From positions 2,108,001-2,172,000 of the forward strand of contig NZ_CP154608.1 in NCBI RefSeq assembly GCF_039555325.1: 64,000 nt of DNA, given 5' to 3'. This stretch comes from Sphingomicrobium sp. XHP0239 (GTDB lineage Bacteria; Pseudomonadota; Alphaproteobacteria; Sphingomonadales; Sphingomonadaceae). Every line of letters begins with the position of its first letter. The first letter of the stretch is position 1. Made by a program: the position numbers and the translations under genes. Below, piece by piece: positions 45,031 to 54,079 of the stretch. Below the pieces are notes generated by a model. The model was not told the origin of the DNA. It searched no databases and saw nothing but the letters and a program-made list of their open reading frames with translations.

Positions 45031-45914
45031 CCACCACCATGACCCGCCTTCGCATGGCGATCCAGAAATCGGGTCGTCTTGCCGAGGCCTCCAATGCGCT
45101 GCTTAAGGCGGCGGGAATCAAGGTCCGTTCTTCCAAGGGACAGCTGACCGCCCGCGCCACCAATTTCCCGCTCGATCTCATGCTCGTCCGCGACGACGAT
45201 ATTCCGACACTGGTCGGGGACGGCGTCTGCGATCTCGGCATCGTCGGGTTGAACGTGCTCGAGGAATATCGACGCGATCCGGCCAACGAGGATGTCGAGG
45301 TGCTGGCCAGGCTGGGCTTCGGCGGCTGTTCGTTGCGCATCGCCGTGCCCGACGACGAACAGTTCGAGATTGCCGATATCGCCGGCAAGCGGATCGCCAC
45401 CAGCTATCCCCTCCTGACCCGCAAGTTCCTCGACGATCAGGGCCTCGATGCCGAAGTCGTGATGATGCATGGTGCGGTCGAACTGGCCCCGCGGCTCGGC
45501 ATTGCCGACTATGTCTGCGACCTCGTCTCGACCGGCCAGACGCTGGAAGCCAACGGGCTGCGCCCCGTCCACACGATCCTCGAATCGGAATCCGTCCTCG
45601 TCCGTACCGGCGCCGATCTGCTGGGCGAAAAGGCCGATCGCGCCGATGCATTGACGACGCGGATCGACGGCGTGATCGCGACCAACGAAAGCAAGTATAT
45701 CGTTCTCAACGCTCCCGAAGAGGCGCTGGCGGAGATCACCCGAATCCTCCCCGGCTCGGACGCGCCGACGGTCATGCCCTTGCTCGGCAGGGATGGTCAG
45801 GTCGCGGTGCAGGCCGTCTGTCAGGAATCGGTCTTCTGGGAAACGCTCGAGGCGCTGAAGAAGGCGGGCGCGCGCGACATCCTCGTCATGCCGATCGAAA
45901 AGATGATGCTGTGA
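45027..45914 (+). CDS. hisG: ATP phosphoribosyltransferase, long form
   Basis: Condenses ATP with PRPP, the committed step of histidine synthesis. At 295 residues it is the long form with its own C-terminal regulatory domain (GVIATNESKYIVLNAPEEAL ... VCQESVFWETLEAL), so no HisZ is needed. MAIQKSGRLAEAS, DLGIVGLNVLEE and RIATSYPLLTRKFL are catalytic-domain signatures. GTG 45027 overlaps the regulator stop; ATG 45039 is an alternative. Confidence 0.96.
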   Translation: MTTTMTRLRMAIQKSGRLAEASNALLKAAGIKVRSSKGQLTARATNFPLDLMLVRDDDIPTLVGDGVCDLGIVGLNVLEEYRRDPANEDVEVLARLGFGGCSLRIAVPDDEQFEIADIAGKRIATSYPLLTRKFLDDQGLDAEVVMMHGAVELAPRLGIADYVCDLVSTGQTLEANGLRPVHTILESESVLVRTGADLLGEKADRADALTTRIDGVIATNESKYIVLNAPEEALAEITRILPGSDAPTVMPLLGRDGQVAVQAVCQESVFWETLEALKKAGARDILVMPIEKMML

Positions 45915-47203
45915 GCGAGATCTTCGACTGGACCCGCGCCGAAGACGCCGCTCGCCGCACCGCGCTCGCCCGTCCGGCTCGCCGCGACGATGCCGATCTG
46001 CGAGCGCAGGTGGCCTCGATCGTCGAACGGGTGCGCAGCGGCGGATGGCAGGATCTGACCGACATCGCGCTCGACATCGATGGTCGCCGGCCCGAGCGGG
46101 TCGCGGTCGCTCCGCAACTCGACTCGGCGCGCGAGACTCTCGGCCGCGAAGCGATCGCGGCGATGGAAATGGCGTGCGATCACATCCAGCGCTTCCACGA
46201 GGCCAGCCGCCCCGCCGACGTTCGGGTCGAAACCACCGCCGGTTTGACGGTAGAGAAGCGCTGGACCCCGCTCCGCACCGCGGGACTCTACGTCCCCGGC
46301 GGAAGGGCGCCCTTGTTCTCGACCCTGATGATGCTCGCCATCCCCGCTCGCGTCGCCGGGGTCGGACAGTTGACGGTCGTGACGCCGCCGCGGTTCGACG
46401 GCGAACTCGATCCCGCGCTCGCCATTGCCGCCGATCTGTGCGGGATCGAGCATGTGTGGGCCGTCGGCGGAGCGCAGGCGATCGCCGCGCTGGCCTTCGG
46501 GGCCGGAGACATCGCGCCGGTCGCGCGCATCTGCGGACCCGGCAACGCCTGGGTCGCCGCCGCCAAGGCGCTCGTGTCTAGCTTGCCCGGTGGCCCGGGG
46601 ATCGACCTTCCCGCCGGTCCCAGCGAACTGCTGGTCATCGCGGACGATGCCGCCGATCCCGAACGTGTCGCCGCCGACCTGCTCAGCCAGGCCGAACACG
46701 ATCTCGATGCACAGGCACTGCTGGTCTCGCCGTCACGAACCCTGATCGATGACGTCATGGCGGCAGTCGACCGGCAGAAGGCGGCGATCGGTGGGGATTT
46801 CGCGCCCGTTCGTGCGATCCAGTGCGCCGATCTCGACCAGGCGGTCGCGATCGCCAATTCCTACGCTCCCGAACATCTATCGATCGCGTGCGACAATGCC
46901 GTCCAGCTATCCGCTGCAGTCTCCGATGCTGGCGCGGTGTTCGTCGGCGGCGCGGTTGCCGAGACCTTCGGCGATTATCTCGCCGGATCGAGCCACGTCC
47001 TGCCCACCGACGGTGCCGCGCGCTATACCGGCGGCGTGACCGTTCACAGCTTCCTGAAGGCCGTCAGCTTCCAGACGATGGACGAGGCAACCGCGGCGCG
47101 CCTCGCCCCCGTCGCCGCCACCCTCGCGCGGCTCGAGGGTCTCGAAGCCCATGCGCGCGCCGCCGATCTTCGCGCCGCAAAGGTAAAGGAGCCCGCAGAA
47201 TGA
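45911..47203 (+). CDS. hisD: Histidinol dehydrogenase
   Basis: A 430-residue zinc enzyme performing the last two oxidations from histidinol to histidine. RTAGLYVPGGRAPLFSTLMM, GGAQAIAALAFGAG and CGPGNAWVAAAK are signatures; GIDLPAGPSELLVIADD and QAEHDLDAQALLV carry zinc and catalytic residues, and SYAPEHLSI is near the end. GTGA overlap with hisG and ATGA with the hisC-hisB gene. Confidence 0.97.
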   Translation: MSEIFDWTRAEDAARRTALARPARRDDADLRAQVASIVERVRSGGWQDLTDIALDIDGRRPERVAVAPQLDSARETLGREAIAAMEMACDHIQRFHEASRPADVRVETTAGLTVEKRWTPLRTAGLYVPGGRAPLFSTLMMLAIPARVAGVGQLTVVTPPRFDGELDPALAIAADLCGIEHVWAVGGAQAIAALAFGAGDIAPVARICGPGNAWVAAAKALVSSLPGGPGIDLPAGPSELLVIADDAADPERVAADLLSQAEHDLDAQALLVSPSRTLIDDVMAAVDRQKAAIGGDFAPVRAIQCADLDQAVAIANSYAPEHLSIACDNAVQLSAAVSDAGAVFVGGAVAETFGDYLAGSSHVLPTDGAARYTGGVTVHSFLKAVSFQTMDEATAARLAPVAATLARLEGLEAHARAADLRAAKVKEPAE

Positions 47204-48849
47204 GTGCCGCGACCGACCTCGCCGCGCGGCTCGTGCGCCCCGATCTCACCGATCTGCCCTCCGTCGACCTGGCGGGCGCCCCGGTCCCGGGAACGGTGCG
47301 GCTCGACGCCAACGAGAATCCCTTCGAACCGCTGGCGGGGGGCAAGACGATCAACCGCTATCCCGAACCGCAGCCCGCGGCGCTGCGCCGGCGGATGGCT
47401 GATCTGTATGGCGTCTCCACCGACCATCTCTGGGTCAGTCGCGGCAGCGACGACGCCATCGATCTTCTCAGTCGCGCCTTCCTGCGGCCCGGAACGGACC
47501 GGATCGTGGTGGTCCAGCCGACCTTCTCCGCCTACGCTCAGTTCGCCCGAATCCAGGGCGCACGGGTGGATGCGGCGCACCTCGGCGAAGACTTTGCCTT
47601 CGATCCCGAGGCGGTTCTTCGAGTGTGTCGTGACGGCGATGCGCCCAAGATCCTCTACCTCTGCACCCCGAACAACCCGACCGGTACGCCCGTCGATCCG
47701 CAGCAGGTCCGCGATCTGTGCGACGCGCTTCCGGACACGCTGGTCGTGGCGGACGAGGCGTACGGCGAGTTCGCCGACGCCCCGAGCCTCGCCGCCGAGA
47801 CGGGCACCATTCCCAACCTCGTCGTCCTGCGCACCCTGTCGAAGGCCTACGGGTTGGCGGGTGCGCGGATCGGATGCGCCATCGCCGATCCCGCCATCGT
47901 CGACTGGCTCGCCCGGGTTTCCCCTCCCTATCCGCTGCCCCAGCCGTCGATCGAGGCGGCGATGGCGGCGCTCGCGCCCGAACGCATGCCGCTCCACCGC
48001 GCGCGCGTCGAGCGGCTGCTGACCGATCGTGCGACGGTGGCCGAGAAGCTCCGCACCGTGGACGAGGTCGAGGCACTCTACGAAGGCGGCAACTATCTCT
48101 TCCTGGTCGTCGCCGACCCCGGCGATCTGGCGAAACGCCTCGCCGCCGCGGCCGTGAAGGTCCGCTTTCGCCCCAATGCTGCGCCCGGCGGGGTCCGGGT
48201 GACGATCGGCACCGACGCCGAGAATGCGGCGCTCCTCGCGGTCTTCGGCGTCGAGGATCGACCCGCGACCGCACGCCGTGCCGCGCTCACCCGCGACACA
48301 AAGGAAACGCGCATCGCCGTCGAAGTCGATCTCGACGCCGCCGAACCGACCCGCCACATCGACACCGGGATCGGCTTCTTCGATCACATGCTCGACCAGG
48401 TCGCCAGTCACGGCGGGTTCGGGCTCCAACTCGCCTGTACCGGCGACACCCACATCGATCCTCATCACACGATCGAGGATGTCGCCCTCGCGCTTGGCGC
48501 CGCGCTCGACCGGGCGCTGGGCGATCGTGCCGGGATCGGCCGGTTCGGCTTCGCTCTTCCGATGGACGAAACGAGCGCCGAAGTGCTCGTCGACCTGTCC
48601 GGCCGCCCCTTCGCGAAGTTCACCGGCCAGTTCGAGGCCAGCCACCTGGGGGACTATCCGACCGAAATGACCCCGCACGTGTTCCGCAGCCTCGCCGACA
48701 GTATGCGCGCGGCGATCCACGTCCGGGTGGATGGCGACAATGACCATCACAAGACCGAGGCGGCCTTCAAGGCGTTCGGCCGCGCGCTCCGTCAGGGCCT
48801 CCGGACGGGCGGCGGCGGCGGCATCCCCTCGACCAAGGGCAGCCTGTGA
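47200..48849 (+). CDS. Histidinol-phosphate aminotransferase / imidazoleglycerol-phosphate dehydratase fusion (HisC-HisB)
   Basis: One uninterrupted 549-residue frame. Residues about 1-355 are HisC: LDANENPFEP, LCTPNNPTGTP, VVADEAYGEFA and the PLP lysine in LRTLSKAYGLAGARIG. From about residue 360 it is a complete IGPD: LTRDTKETRIAVEVDLD, DTGIGFFDHMLDQVASHGGF, IDPHHTIEDVALALG and DNDHHKTEAAFKAFGRAL. The junction (VFGVEDRPATARRAALTRDT) has no in-frame ATG, GTG or TTG, so hisB cannot start separately by a normal codon. E. coli HisB instead joins IGPD to a phosphatase, which is absent here. Confidence 0.93.
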   Translation: MSAATDLAARLVRPDLTDLPSVDLAGAPVPGTVRLDANENPFEPLAGGKTINRYPEPQPAALRRRMADLYGVSTDHLWVSRGSDDAIDLLSRAFLRPGTDRIVVVQPTFSAYAQFARIQGARVDAAHLGEDFAFDPEAVLRVCRDGDAPKILYLCTPNNPTGTPVDPQQVRDLCDALPDTLVVADEAYGEFADAPSLAAETGTIPNLVVLRTLSKAYGLAGARIGCAIADPAIVDWLARVSPPYPLPQPSIEAAMAALAPERMPLHRARVERLLTDRATVAEKLRTVDEVEALYEGGNYLFLVVADPGDLAKRLAAAAVKVRFRPNAAPGGVRVTIGTDAENAALLAVFGVEDRPATARRAALTRDTKETRIAVEVDLDAAEPTRHIDTGIGFFDHMLDQVASHGGFGLQLACTGDTHIDPHHTIEDVALALGAALDRALGDRAGIGRFGFALPMDETSAEVLVDLSGRPFAKFTGQFEASHLGDYPTEMTPHVFRSLADSMRAAIHVRVDGDNDHHKTEAAFKAFGRALRQGLRTGGGGGIPSTKGSL

Positions 48850-49430
48850 CCGCGCTCGCGCTGATCGACCTCGACTATGGCAACGTCGAATCGGTCCGGC
48901 TGGGCTTCGCGCGGCTGGGCGTGGAGGCGGAGCGAACACGCGATCCTTCCGTGGTCGCCAGCGCCGAGCGCGTGATTCTCCCCGGCGTCGGCAATGCGGC
49001 CTATGCGATGGAGAAACTGGTCGATGCGGGGCTCGACGACGTCCTTCGCAACCGCACGGGTCCCACGCTCGGTGTCTGCGTCGGCATGCAATTGATGTTC
49101 GAAAGCTCCGAGGAAGCGCAGCGTCCCCTGCTCGGCATTCTCCCCGGACGCGTCCGCGCGCTCGACGCCGCACCCGGGCGCCCCGTCCCGCACATGGGAT
49201 GGACGCGGCTCGAGGACGTCCGGCCGGCGCTCGGCCTCGAAGACGACGACCATGTCTATTTCGCCCACAGTTTCGCCTGTCCCTCCAGCGCAGCCGATGC
49301 CGCCTGCGCGAGCTATGGGCGCCCTCTTCCGGCGATCGTGCGAGAGGCAGCCTTCTGGGGCGCGCAATTCCATCCCGAACGTTCGTCCACTCCGGGCGCC
49401 AACTTCCTGAAGGCCTTTCTCGCGCTATGA
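48846..49430 (+). CDS. hisH: Imidazole glycerol phosphate synthase, glutamine amidotransferase subunit
   Basis: A 194-residue class I amidotransferase. LIDLDYGNVESVRLGFARLG starts it; the nucleophile is in LGVCVGMQLMFE and the His-Glu pair in AQFHPERSST. It feeds ammonia to HisF. GTG 48846 overlaps the hisC-hisB stop (GTGA). Confidence 0.96.
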   Translation: MTALALIDLDYGNVESVRLGFARLGVEAERTRDPSVVASAERVILPGVGNAAYAMEKLVDAGLDDVLRNRTGPTLGVCVGMQLMFESSEEAQRPLLGILPGRVRALDAAPGRPVPHMGWTRLEDVRPALGLEDDDHVYFAHSFACPSSAADAACASYGRPLPAIVREAAFWGAQFHPERSSTPGANFLKAFLAL

Positions 49431-50149
49431 AACTGCTGCCCGCCCTCGACCTCATGGACAACCGGCCGGTACGGCTGAGCCAAGGAGATTTCGATCGCCG
49501 CACCGATTACGACCCCACCCCTGCCGAGGCGCTCGCCGCCTTCCGCGAGGCGGGGGCGACGATGGCGCACGTCGTCGATCTCGACGGAACGCGCGAAAAA
49601 CTGCCCCGCCAGCATGATTTCATCGCCACGCTAACCGACGTTCTGCCGCTGCAGGTGGCGGGCGGCGTGCGCGGCGGCGCGCATGTGAAGCAATTGCTCG
49701 ATGGCGGTGCGGCTCGGGTGGTGATCGGCAGCCTCGCGGTAAACGAGCCGGACCAGTTCGCGCAGATCCTCGATACCTACGGTCCCGACCGGATCACCCT
49801 CGCACTGGACGTCAATCTGAAGGACGGCGTGCCGATGGTGGCGCGTCACGGCTGGGCGGAGGACAGCGGCCAGTCGCTCACCGACGTCTTGAGCCGCTTC
49901 CCGACCGTCCGCCATCTGCTCGTCACGGACATCGCCAAGGATGGCATGATGGAAGGTCCCAACGTCGCCCTCTACCGTGAGCTGGCCGGCAATTGGCCCG
50001 ACAAGCAGGTCCAGGCATCCGGAGGGGTCTCCCGTCTCGACGATCTCGATGCACTGCGCGAAACGGGCGTCACTGCGGCGATCGTCGGCAAGGCGATCTG
50101 GGAAACCGCGTTCACCGTCGCGGAAGGCGTCGCCCGTGCCCGCGGCTAG
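49427..50149 (+). CDS. hisA: Phosphoribosylformimino-5-aminoimidazole carboxamide ribotide isomerase
   Basis: A 240-residue TIM barrel performing an Amadori rearrangement. [20 protein letters not shown] carries the catalytic aspartate; [19 protein letters not shown] and [16 protein letters not shown] the phosphate site and second aspartate. ATGA overlap with hisH, 14-base overlap with hisF. The longer upstream frame is antisense noise. Confidence 0.96.
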   Translation: MKLLPALDLMDNRPVRLSQGDFDRRTDYDPTPAEALAAFREAGATMAHVVDLDGTREKLPRQHDFIATLTDVLPLQVAGGVRGGAHVKQLLDGGAARVVIGSLAVNEPDQFAQILDTYGPDRITLALDVNLKDGVPMVARHGWAEDSGQSLTDVLSRFPTVRHLLVTDIAKDGMMEGPNVALYRELAGNWPDKQVQASGGVSRLDDLDALRETGVTAAIVGKAIWETAFTVAEGVARARG

Positions 50150-50903
50150 GATCATCCCCTGCCTCGACGTCGCCGACGGCAAGGTCGTGAAGGGCGTCCG
50201 GTTCCGCGATCACCGCGTGATCGGCGATATCGTCGAAAATGCGGAACGCTACGCCGCCGAGGGCGCCGACGAACTTGTCTTCTACGACATCACTGCCTCC
50301 GCCGACGGTCGCAGCGTCGATATCGAGTGGGTCCACAAGGTTGCCGCGGTCATCGACATTCCGTTCAGCGTCGCGGGCGGGATCACGAGCGTGGAGAAAG
50401 CAACCGCCGTGCTGGGCGCGGGCGCCGACAAGGTCAGCGTCAATTCGCCTGCGCTGCGCGATCCCGAACTCATCGGCCGCCTCGCCGATGCCTTCGGTCG
50501 ACAATGCGTCGTGCTGGGCATCGACAGCTTCACCGACGATGACGGCGCGCTACGGGTGAAGGCGCTGACCGGACGTCCCGATCAGATGCAGGACGCCCAG
50601 CGCGAGACGCTCGCTTGGGCGCGCGAAGGGGTGGAGCGCGGCGCGGGCGAGGTCGTCCTCAACGCCATGAACCGCGACGGCGTTCGCGAAGGTTACGACC
50701 TCGAACAGCTCGAGGCGCTGTGCGCGGCGGTCGACGTGCCGGTAATCGCCTCAGGCGGTGCGGGTGAACCGGCACACTTCCAACAGGCGTTCGAGGTCGG
50801 CTGTTCGGGCGCGTTGGCGGCAAGCGTGTTTCACGACCGGCGGATCGCGATCGGCGATCTCAAGGACTATCTCGACGAGCAGGGATTGGAGGTGCGGCGA
50901 TGA
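50136..50903 (+). CDS. hisF: Imidazole glycerol phosphate synthase cyclase subunit
   Basis: A 255-residue TIM barrel that with HisH yields imidazoleglycerol phosphate and [24 protein letters not shown] has the catalytic aspartate; [31 protein letters not shown] and [15 protein letters not shown] follow. GTG 50136 gives the standard [12 protein letters not shown] start inside the end of hisA. Confidence 0.96.
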   Translation: MPAARIIPCLDVADGKVVKGVRFRDHRVIGDIVENAERYAAEGADELVFYDITASADGRSVDIEWVHKVAAVIDIPFSVAGGITSVEKATAVLGAGADKVSVNSPALRDPELIGRLADAFGRQCVVLGIDSFTDDDGALRVKALTGRPDQMQDAQRETLAWAREGVERGAGEVVLNAMNRDGVREGYDLEQLEALCAAVDVPVIASGGAGEPAHFQQAFEVGCSGALAASVFHDRRIAIGDLKDYLDEQGLEVRR

Positions 50904-51502
50904 CGTTCGACCCCGACATACTCGATTGGGCAAAGATGGACGGCCTCGTCCCCGCCATCGTGCAGGAAGCCGACGGCGGCCGCGTCCGTATGCTCGGCTA
51001 CATGAATCGCGACGCACTCGAGGCGACCGTCCAGACCGGCAGGGTCACCTTTTTCTCGCGCTCGAAACAGCGCCTCTGGGTGAAGGGCGAGACCAGCGGC
51101 AACACCCTCCATGTCCGGTCGGTTCATGCCGATTGCGACCACGATGCCGTGCTTGTCCTGACGCACCCGCAAGGGCCGACCTGTCACACCGGGGACGACA
51201 GCTGCTTCGGCATCGACACCGCCCCGCATTTCCTGGCGCAACTGGAGGCCGTCATCGCCGACCGCGCCGCGGCCGATCCCGACGACAGCTACACCGCGCG
51301 CCTTCTTGCCAAGGGCGTCAAGCGCATTGCGCAGAAGGTCGGCGAAGAAGGCGTGGAGGCCGCTTTGGCCGCGACAGCGGGCGACCAGGACGAGTTGAAG
51401 AACGAGGCGGCCGACCTCCTCTATCACCTGCTCGTACTGCTGAAGGCGAGCGATCTCACCCTTCGCGACGTCACCGACGAGTTGAAGCGACGCCACGGCT
51501 GA
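50900..51502 (+). CDS. hisIE: Bifunctional phosphoribosyl-AMP cyclohydrolase / phosphoribosyl-ATP pyrophosphatase
   Basis: A 200-residue fusion. The N-terminal HisI domain has [38 protein letters not shown] and the metal-binding [12 protein letters not shown] and [11 protein letters not shown]; from about residue 115 the HisE domain has [20 protein letters not shown] and [17 protein letters not shown]. The I-E fusion is enteric-like; many alphaproteobacteria keep separate hisI and hisE. Final gene of the his operon. Confidence 0.96.
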   Translation: MTFDPDILDWAKMDGLVPAIVQEADGGRVRMLGYMNRDALEATVQTGRVTFFSRSKQRLWVKGETSGNTLHVRSVHADCDHDAVLVLTHPQGPTCHTGDDSCFGIDTAPHFLAQLEAVIADRAAADPDDSYTARLLAKGVKRIAQKVGEEGVEAALAATAGDQDELKNEAADLLYHLLVLLKASDLTLRDVTDELKRRHG

Positions 51503-51516
51503 CCTAGGGCCCTCCG

Positions 51517-52716
51517 ATGGAACGGTTCGACGTCATCGTGATGGGAGCAGGCGCCGCGGGATTGATGACGGCGATGGTCGCAGGTCAGCGCGGTCGGCGG
51601 GTGCTGCTGATCGACCATAACGACGCGCCGGGCCGCAAGATTCTGATCTCGGGCGGCGGTCGCTGCAATTTCACCAACCTGCACACCGATCCGCGCAATT
51701 ATCTCAGCCAGAACCCGCATTTCGCCAAGTCGGCGCTGCGCCGCTACACGCCGACCGACTTCATCGCGCTGGTCGATCGGCACGGCATCGCCTGGCACGA
51801 AAAGACGCTCGGGCAATTGTTCTGCGACGGCTCGGCGAAGCAGATCGTGGGGATGCTGATGGACGAATGCCGCGCGGGCGGCGTCACCTTCGCGTTCGGC
51901 GAGACCGCGACGATCGAACGCGACCGCGACGCCTTCATCGCCGACATGGGTGCACGGCGCGCGATGGCGGACAGCTTGGTGCTGGCGACGGGAGGGCTGT
52001 CCATTCCGAAGCTCGGCGCGAGCGCCTTCGCCTACGACCTCGCCCGCTCGTGCGGTCTCAAGATCATCGAACCGCGGCCCGCGCTCGTCCCGCTGACGCT
52101 GTCGGGTGACGAGGCCTTGTTCCGCGAATTGTCGGGTGTCGCCGCACCGGTCGAGATGCGCGCCGAGAGCGGGCCGACGTTCGCCGAGGCCGCGCTCTTC
52201 ACCCACAAGGGCCTATCGGGGCCGGCGGTGCTGCAGGCATCCAGCTACTGGCGAAACGGACAGGCAGTGTTCGTCGATTTCTTCCCCGACCGCCGTTCTG
52301 GCTGGCTGCGCGATGCCAAGCGCGAAACGCCCAACCGTCCGGTGGCGCATGTGCTCGGCGAAGAGCTGCCCGAACGACTGGCGAAGGCTTTCGAAGAGCG
52401 GATGAGACTCTGGGGCCCGTTGCAGGGGCACGGCGATGCAGCCCTCGAAACGGCGGAGCGGCAGCTGTCGGAGTTTCGCTTCGTGCCGTCGGGCAGCGAA
52501 GGGTTCGCCAAGGCCGAAGTGACGGTCGGCGGCATCTCGACCGACGAACTGTCGTCCAAAACGATGGAGTCGAAGCGCGTGCCCGGCCTGTTCTGCATCG
52601 GCGAGGCGGTCGACGTCACCGGCTGGCTCGGCGGCTACAATTTCCAGTGGGCCTGGGCGTCGGGATGGGCGGCAGGGCAGGCCGTTTGGGATAGCGCTTC
52701 CACCGCCTGTTCGTAG
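51517..52716 (+). CDS. HI0933/BaiN-type FAD-dependent oxidoreductase
   Basis: A 399-residue flavoprotein. It begins FDVIVMGAGAAGLMTAMVAG, then the family signature GRKILISGGGRCNFTNLH, VLATGGLSIPKLGASAFAYD, and a C-terminal CIGEAVDVTGWLGGYNFQWA. The family is annotated as aminoacetone-oxidase-like or BaiN; substrate unknown. It starts 14 bases after hisIE and is probably read with the his operon. Its 3' end overlaps the convergent hisN by 82 bases. Confidence 0.9.
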   Translation: MERFDVIVMGAGAAGLMTAMVAGQRGRRVLLIDHNDAPGRKILISGGGRCNFTNLHTDPRNYLSQNPHFAKSALRRYTPTDFIALVDRHGIAWHEKTLGQLFCDGSAKQIVGMLMDECRAGGVTFAFGETATIERDRDAFIADMGARRAMADSLVLATGGLSIPKLGASAFAYDLARSCGLKIIEPRPALVPLTLSGDEALFRELSGVAAPVEMRAESGPTFAEAALFTHKGLSGPAVLQASSYWRNGQAVFVDFFPDRRSGWLRDAKRETPNRPVAHVLGEELPERLAKAFEERMRLWGPLQGHGDAALETAERQLSEFRFVPSGSEGFAKAEVTVGGISTDELSSKTMESKRVPGLFCIGEAVDVTGWLGGYNFQWAWASGWAAGQAVWDSASTACS

Positions 52717-53432
52717 AGGGCCTCGCTTGCGGCGGCGATGACGTCACCCCCCGACAGATCGTCGCCCCCCGACCAGTTTCCGACATGCCCCCCCGCGCCG
52801 CGCACCACTGCGACCAGCGCGTCGTAGTCGTGGCGTTTCAGGCCCGTGTCGGTGGCGAGATCGAGTTCGCCCGAAGCGACCTTGGCAAAGGCCATCGCAT
52901 CCATCCCGAATCGCGTCAGCCGCGCTGCATCGCGCAACCGCTCGAACCGCGATCGCTCGTCGGCGTCGAACAGATAGGGATCGGTCGTCGCGACCTTCGC
53001 CGAGGCAAGATCGGTGCAATCGCTCGTTCGGATCGGGTTCCCGTTCAACGTGGCTTCGTCCGCGTCCCCGACATAGAGCGCGTCGATGTCGGGCAGATCG
53101 ATCATGCCCGCCACGTGCGCGCCGTCGTCGATCACCCCCGCGAGCACCGCCCAGCTGGGGAGGCCGCAGATGAAGGCGCGGGTGCCGTCGATCGGATCGA
53201 GGCTCCAGACGCGCGTCGCGCCCTCGCGCGACCAGCCATATTCCTCGCCCCAGATGGCGTCATCGGGATGATGGACTTCGATGAGGTCGCGCATCGCCCG
53301 TTCGGCGGCGCGATCGGCCTCGGTGACGGGATCGAAACCCGCCTTGTCCTTGTTGTCGGGCACTAGGTCGGCCACGTTCGCGATGGCACGGCGCGCGGCG
53401 GCGCTCAATTTTTCGAAGAAAGCGCGGTCCAT
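52635..53432 (-). CDS. hisN: Histidinol-phosphatase, inositol-monophosphatase type
   Basis: A 265-residue IMPase-fold phosphatase with GEEYGWSREGATRVWSLD, the metal site SLDPIDGTRAFICGLPSWAV and LKRHDYDALVAVVRGAGG, the pattern of HisN rather than SuhB. It should supply the histidinol-phosphatase step missing from the neighbouring his operon; specificity is inferred. The last 17 or so residues look like run-through antisense to the flavoprotein gene. ATG 53432 shares a base with the upstream stop (TAATG). Confidence 0.86.
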   Translation of the reverse strand: MDRAFFEKLSAAARRAIANVADLVPDNKDKAGFDPVTEADRAAERAMRDLIEVHHPDDAIWGEEYGWSREGATRVWSLDPIDGTRAFICGLPSWAVLAGVIDDGAHVAGMIDLPDIDALYVGDADEATLNGNPIRTSDCTDLASAKVATTDPYLFDADERSRFERLRDAARLTRFGMDAMAFAKVASGELDLATDTGLKRHDYDALVAVVRGAGGHVGNWSGGDDLSGGDVIAAASEALYEQAVEALSQTACPAAHPDAQAHWKL

Positions 53433-54079
53433 TACCGGCCCCGCACTTCGCGATACCATTTGGTGATGATGTATTTGGTGCCCCTGCGCACCTTCATCCC
53501 CTGATGGAGCGTGAAGTCGTTCGGCTGACCGTCGGGCTTGAGATTGTTCCAGACGAGCAGCTTGCCCCGCTCGGGCGGGATCGTCTTGTTCAACGATTTG
53601 AACCGCGTCGCGCCGCCCGCCTCCGGTTCGTTCAGGAACAGCATGGCCGTATAGGTTCGCTGTCCCTTGTCGGCGGTATGGACATAATAATCCGCGCTCC
53701 CCGGATTGAACGTGTCGGTGTGCGGCTTGAATTCCTGCCCCACGGCATAGCGCTGACCCTGGATTTCCTCGCCGTGCACATCGTCGATGCCGAGCAGGTC
53801 GGAAAGACGGCGATTGATGGCCGCCACGAGCGCGTCGCTCTCGTCGAGATCGCAGGTCTCGCTCGTGCGGTAGGCATCGTCCTTGCCGTCATGGTCGGCC
53901 ATGCTCGAGGGACGGCGCTTGGCGTCGATCAATTCGCAGATCGCCGCACATTCCGCCGCGTCCATGAAGTCCCGGACGACGAAAATTTCCGCCTTCGTGG
54001 TGGGAATTTTCTGGACACCGTCGCGGCCCATCAGCCGCTCGGCAACGGGACTAGGTTGTCTGGCGGCCGTACTGCTCAT
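53432..54079 (-). CDS. Prolyl 4-hydroxylase-like 2OG-Fe(II) oxygenase
   Basis: A 215-residue protein with the double-stranded beta-helix oxygenase core. Iron ligands are H120 and D122 (FKPHTDTF) and H192 (TLHQGM); K202 should bind 2-oxoglutarate. EAGGATRF and RGKLLVWNNLKPDG are typical of the P4Hc domain. The substrate is unknown; bacterial members hydroxylate proteins such as EF-Tu or peptides. It overlaps the upstream serine hydrolase by 29 bases if ATG 54079 is used; ATG 54031 would avoid this. Confidence 0.88.
   Translation of the reverse strand: MSSTAARQPSPVAERLMGRDGVQKIPTTKAEIFVVRDFMDAAECAAICELIDAKRRPSSMADHDGKDDAYRTSETCDLDESDALVAAINRRLSDLLGIDDVHGEEIQGQRYAVGQEFKPHTDTFNPGSADYYVHTADKGQRTYTAMLFLNEPEAGGATRFKSLNKTIPPERGKLLVWNNLKPDGQPNDFTLHQGMKVRRGTKYIITKWYREVRGR

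Noticed and set aside
36825..51502. Compositional evidence for recent horizontal transfer of the trp-his block.
   Set aside because: By eye the block is as GC-rich as the rest of the window, and no integrase, tRNA attachment duplication or insertion sequence borders it. tRNA-Gly at 35857 is near one end, but no repeated 3' fragment was seen.
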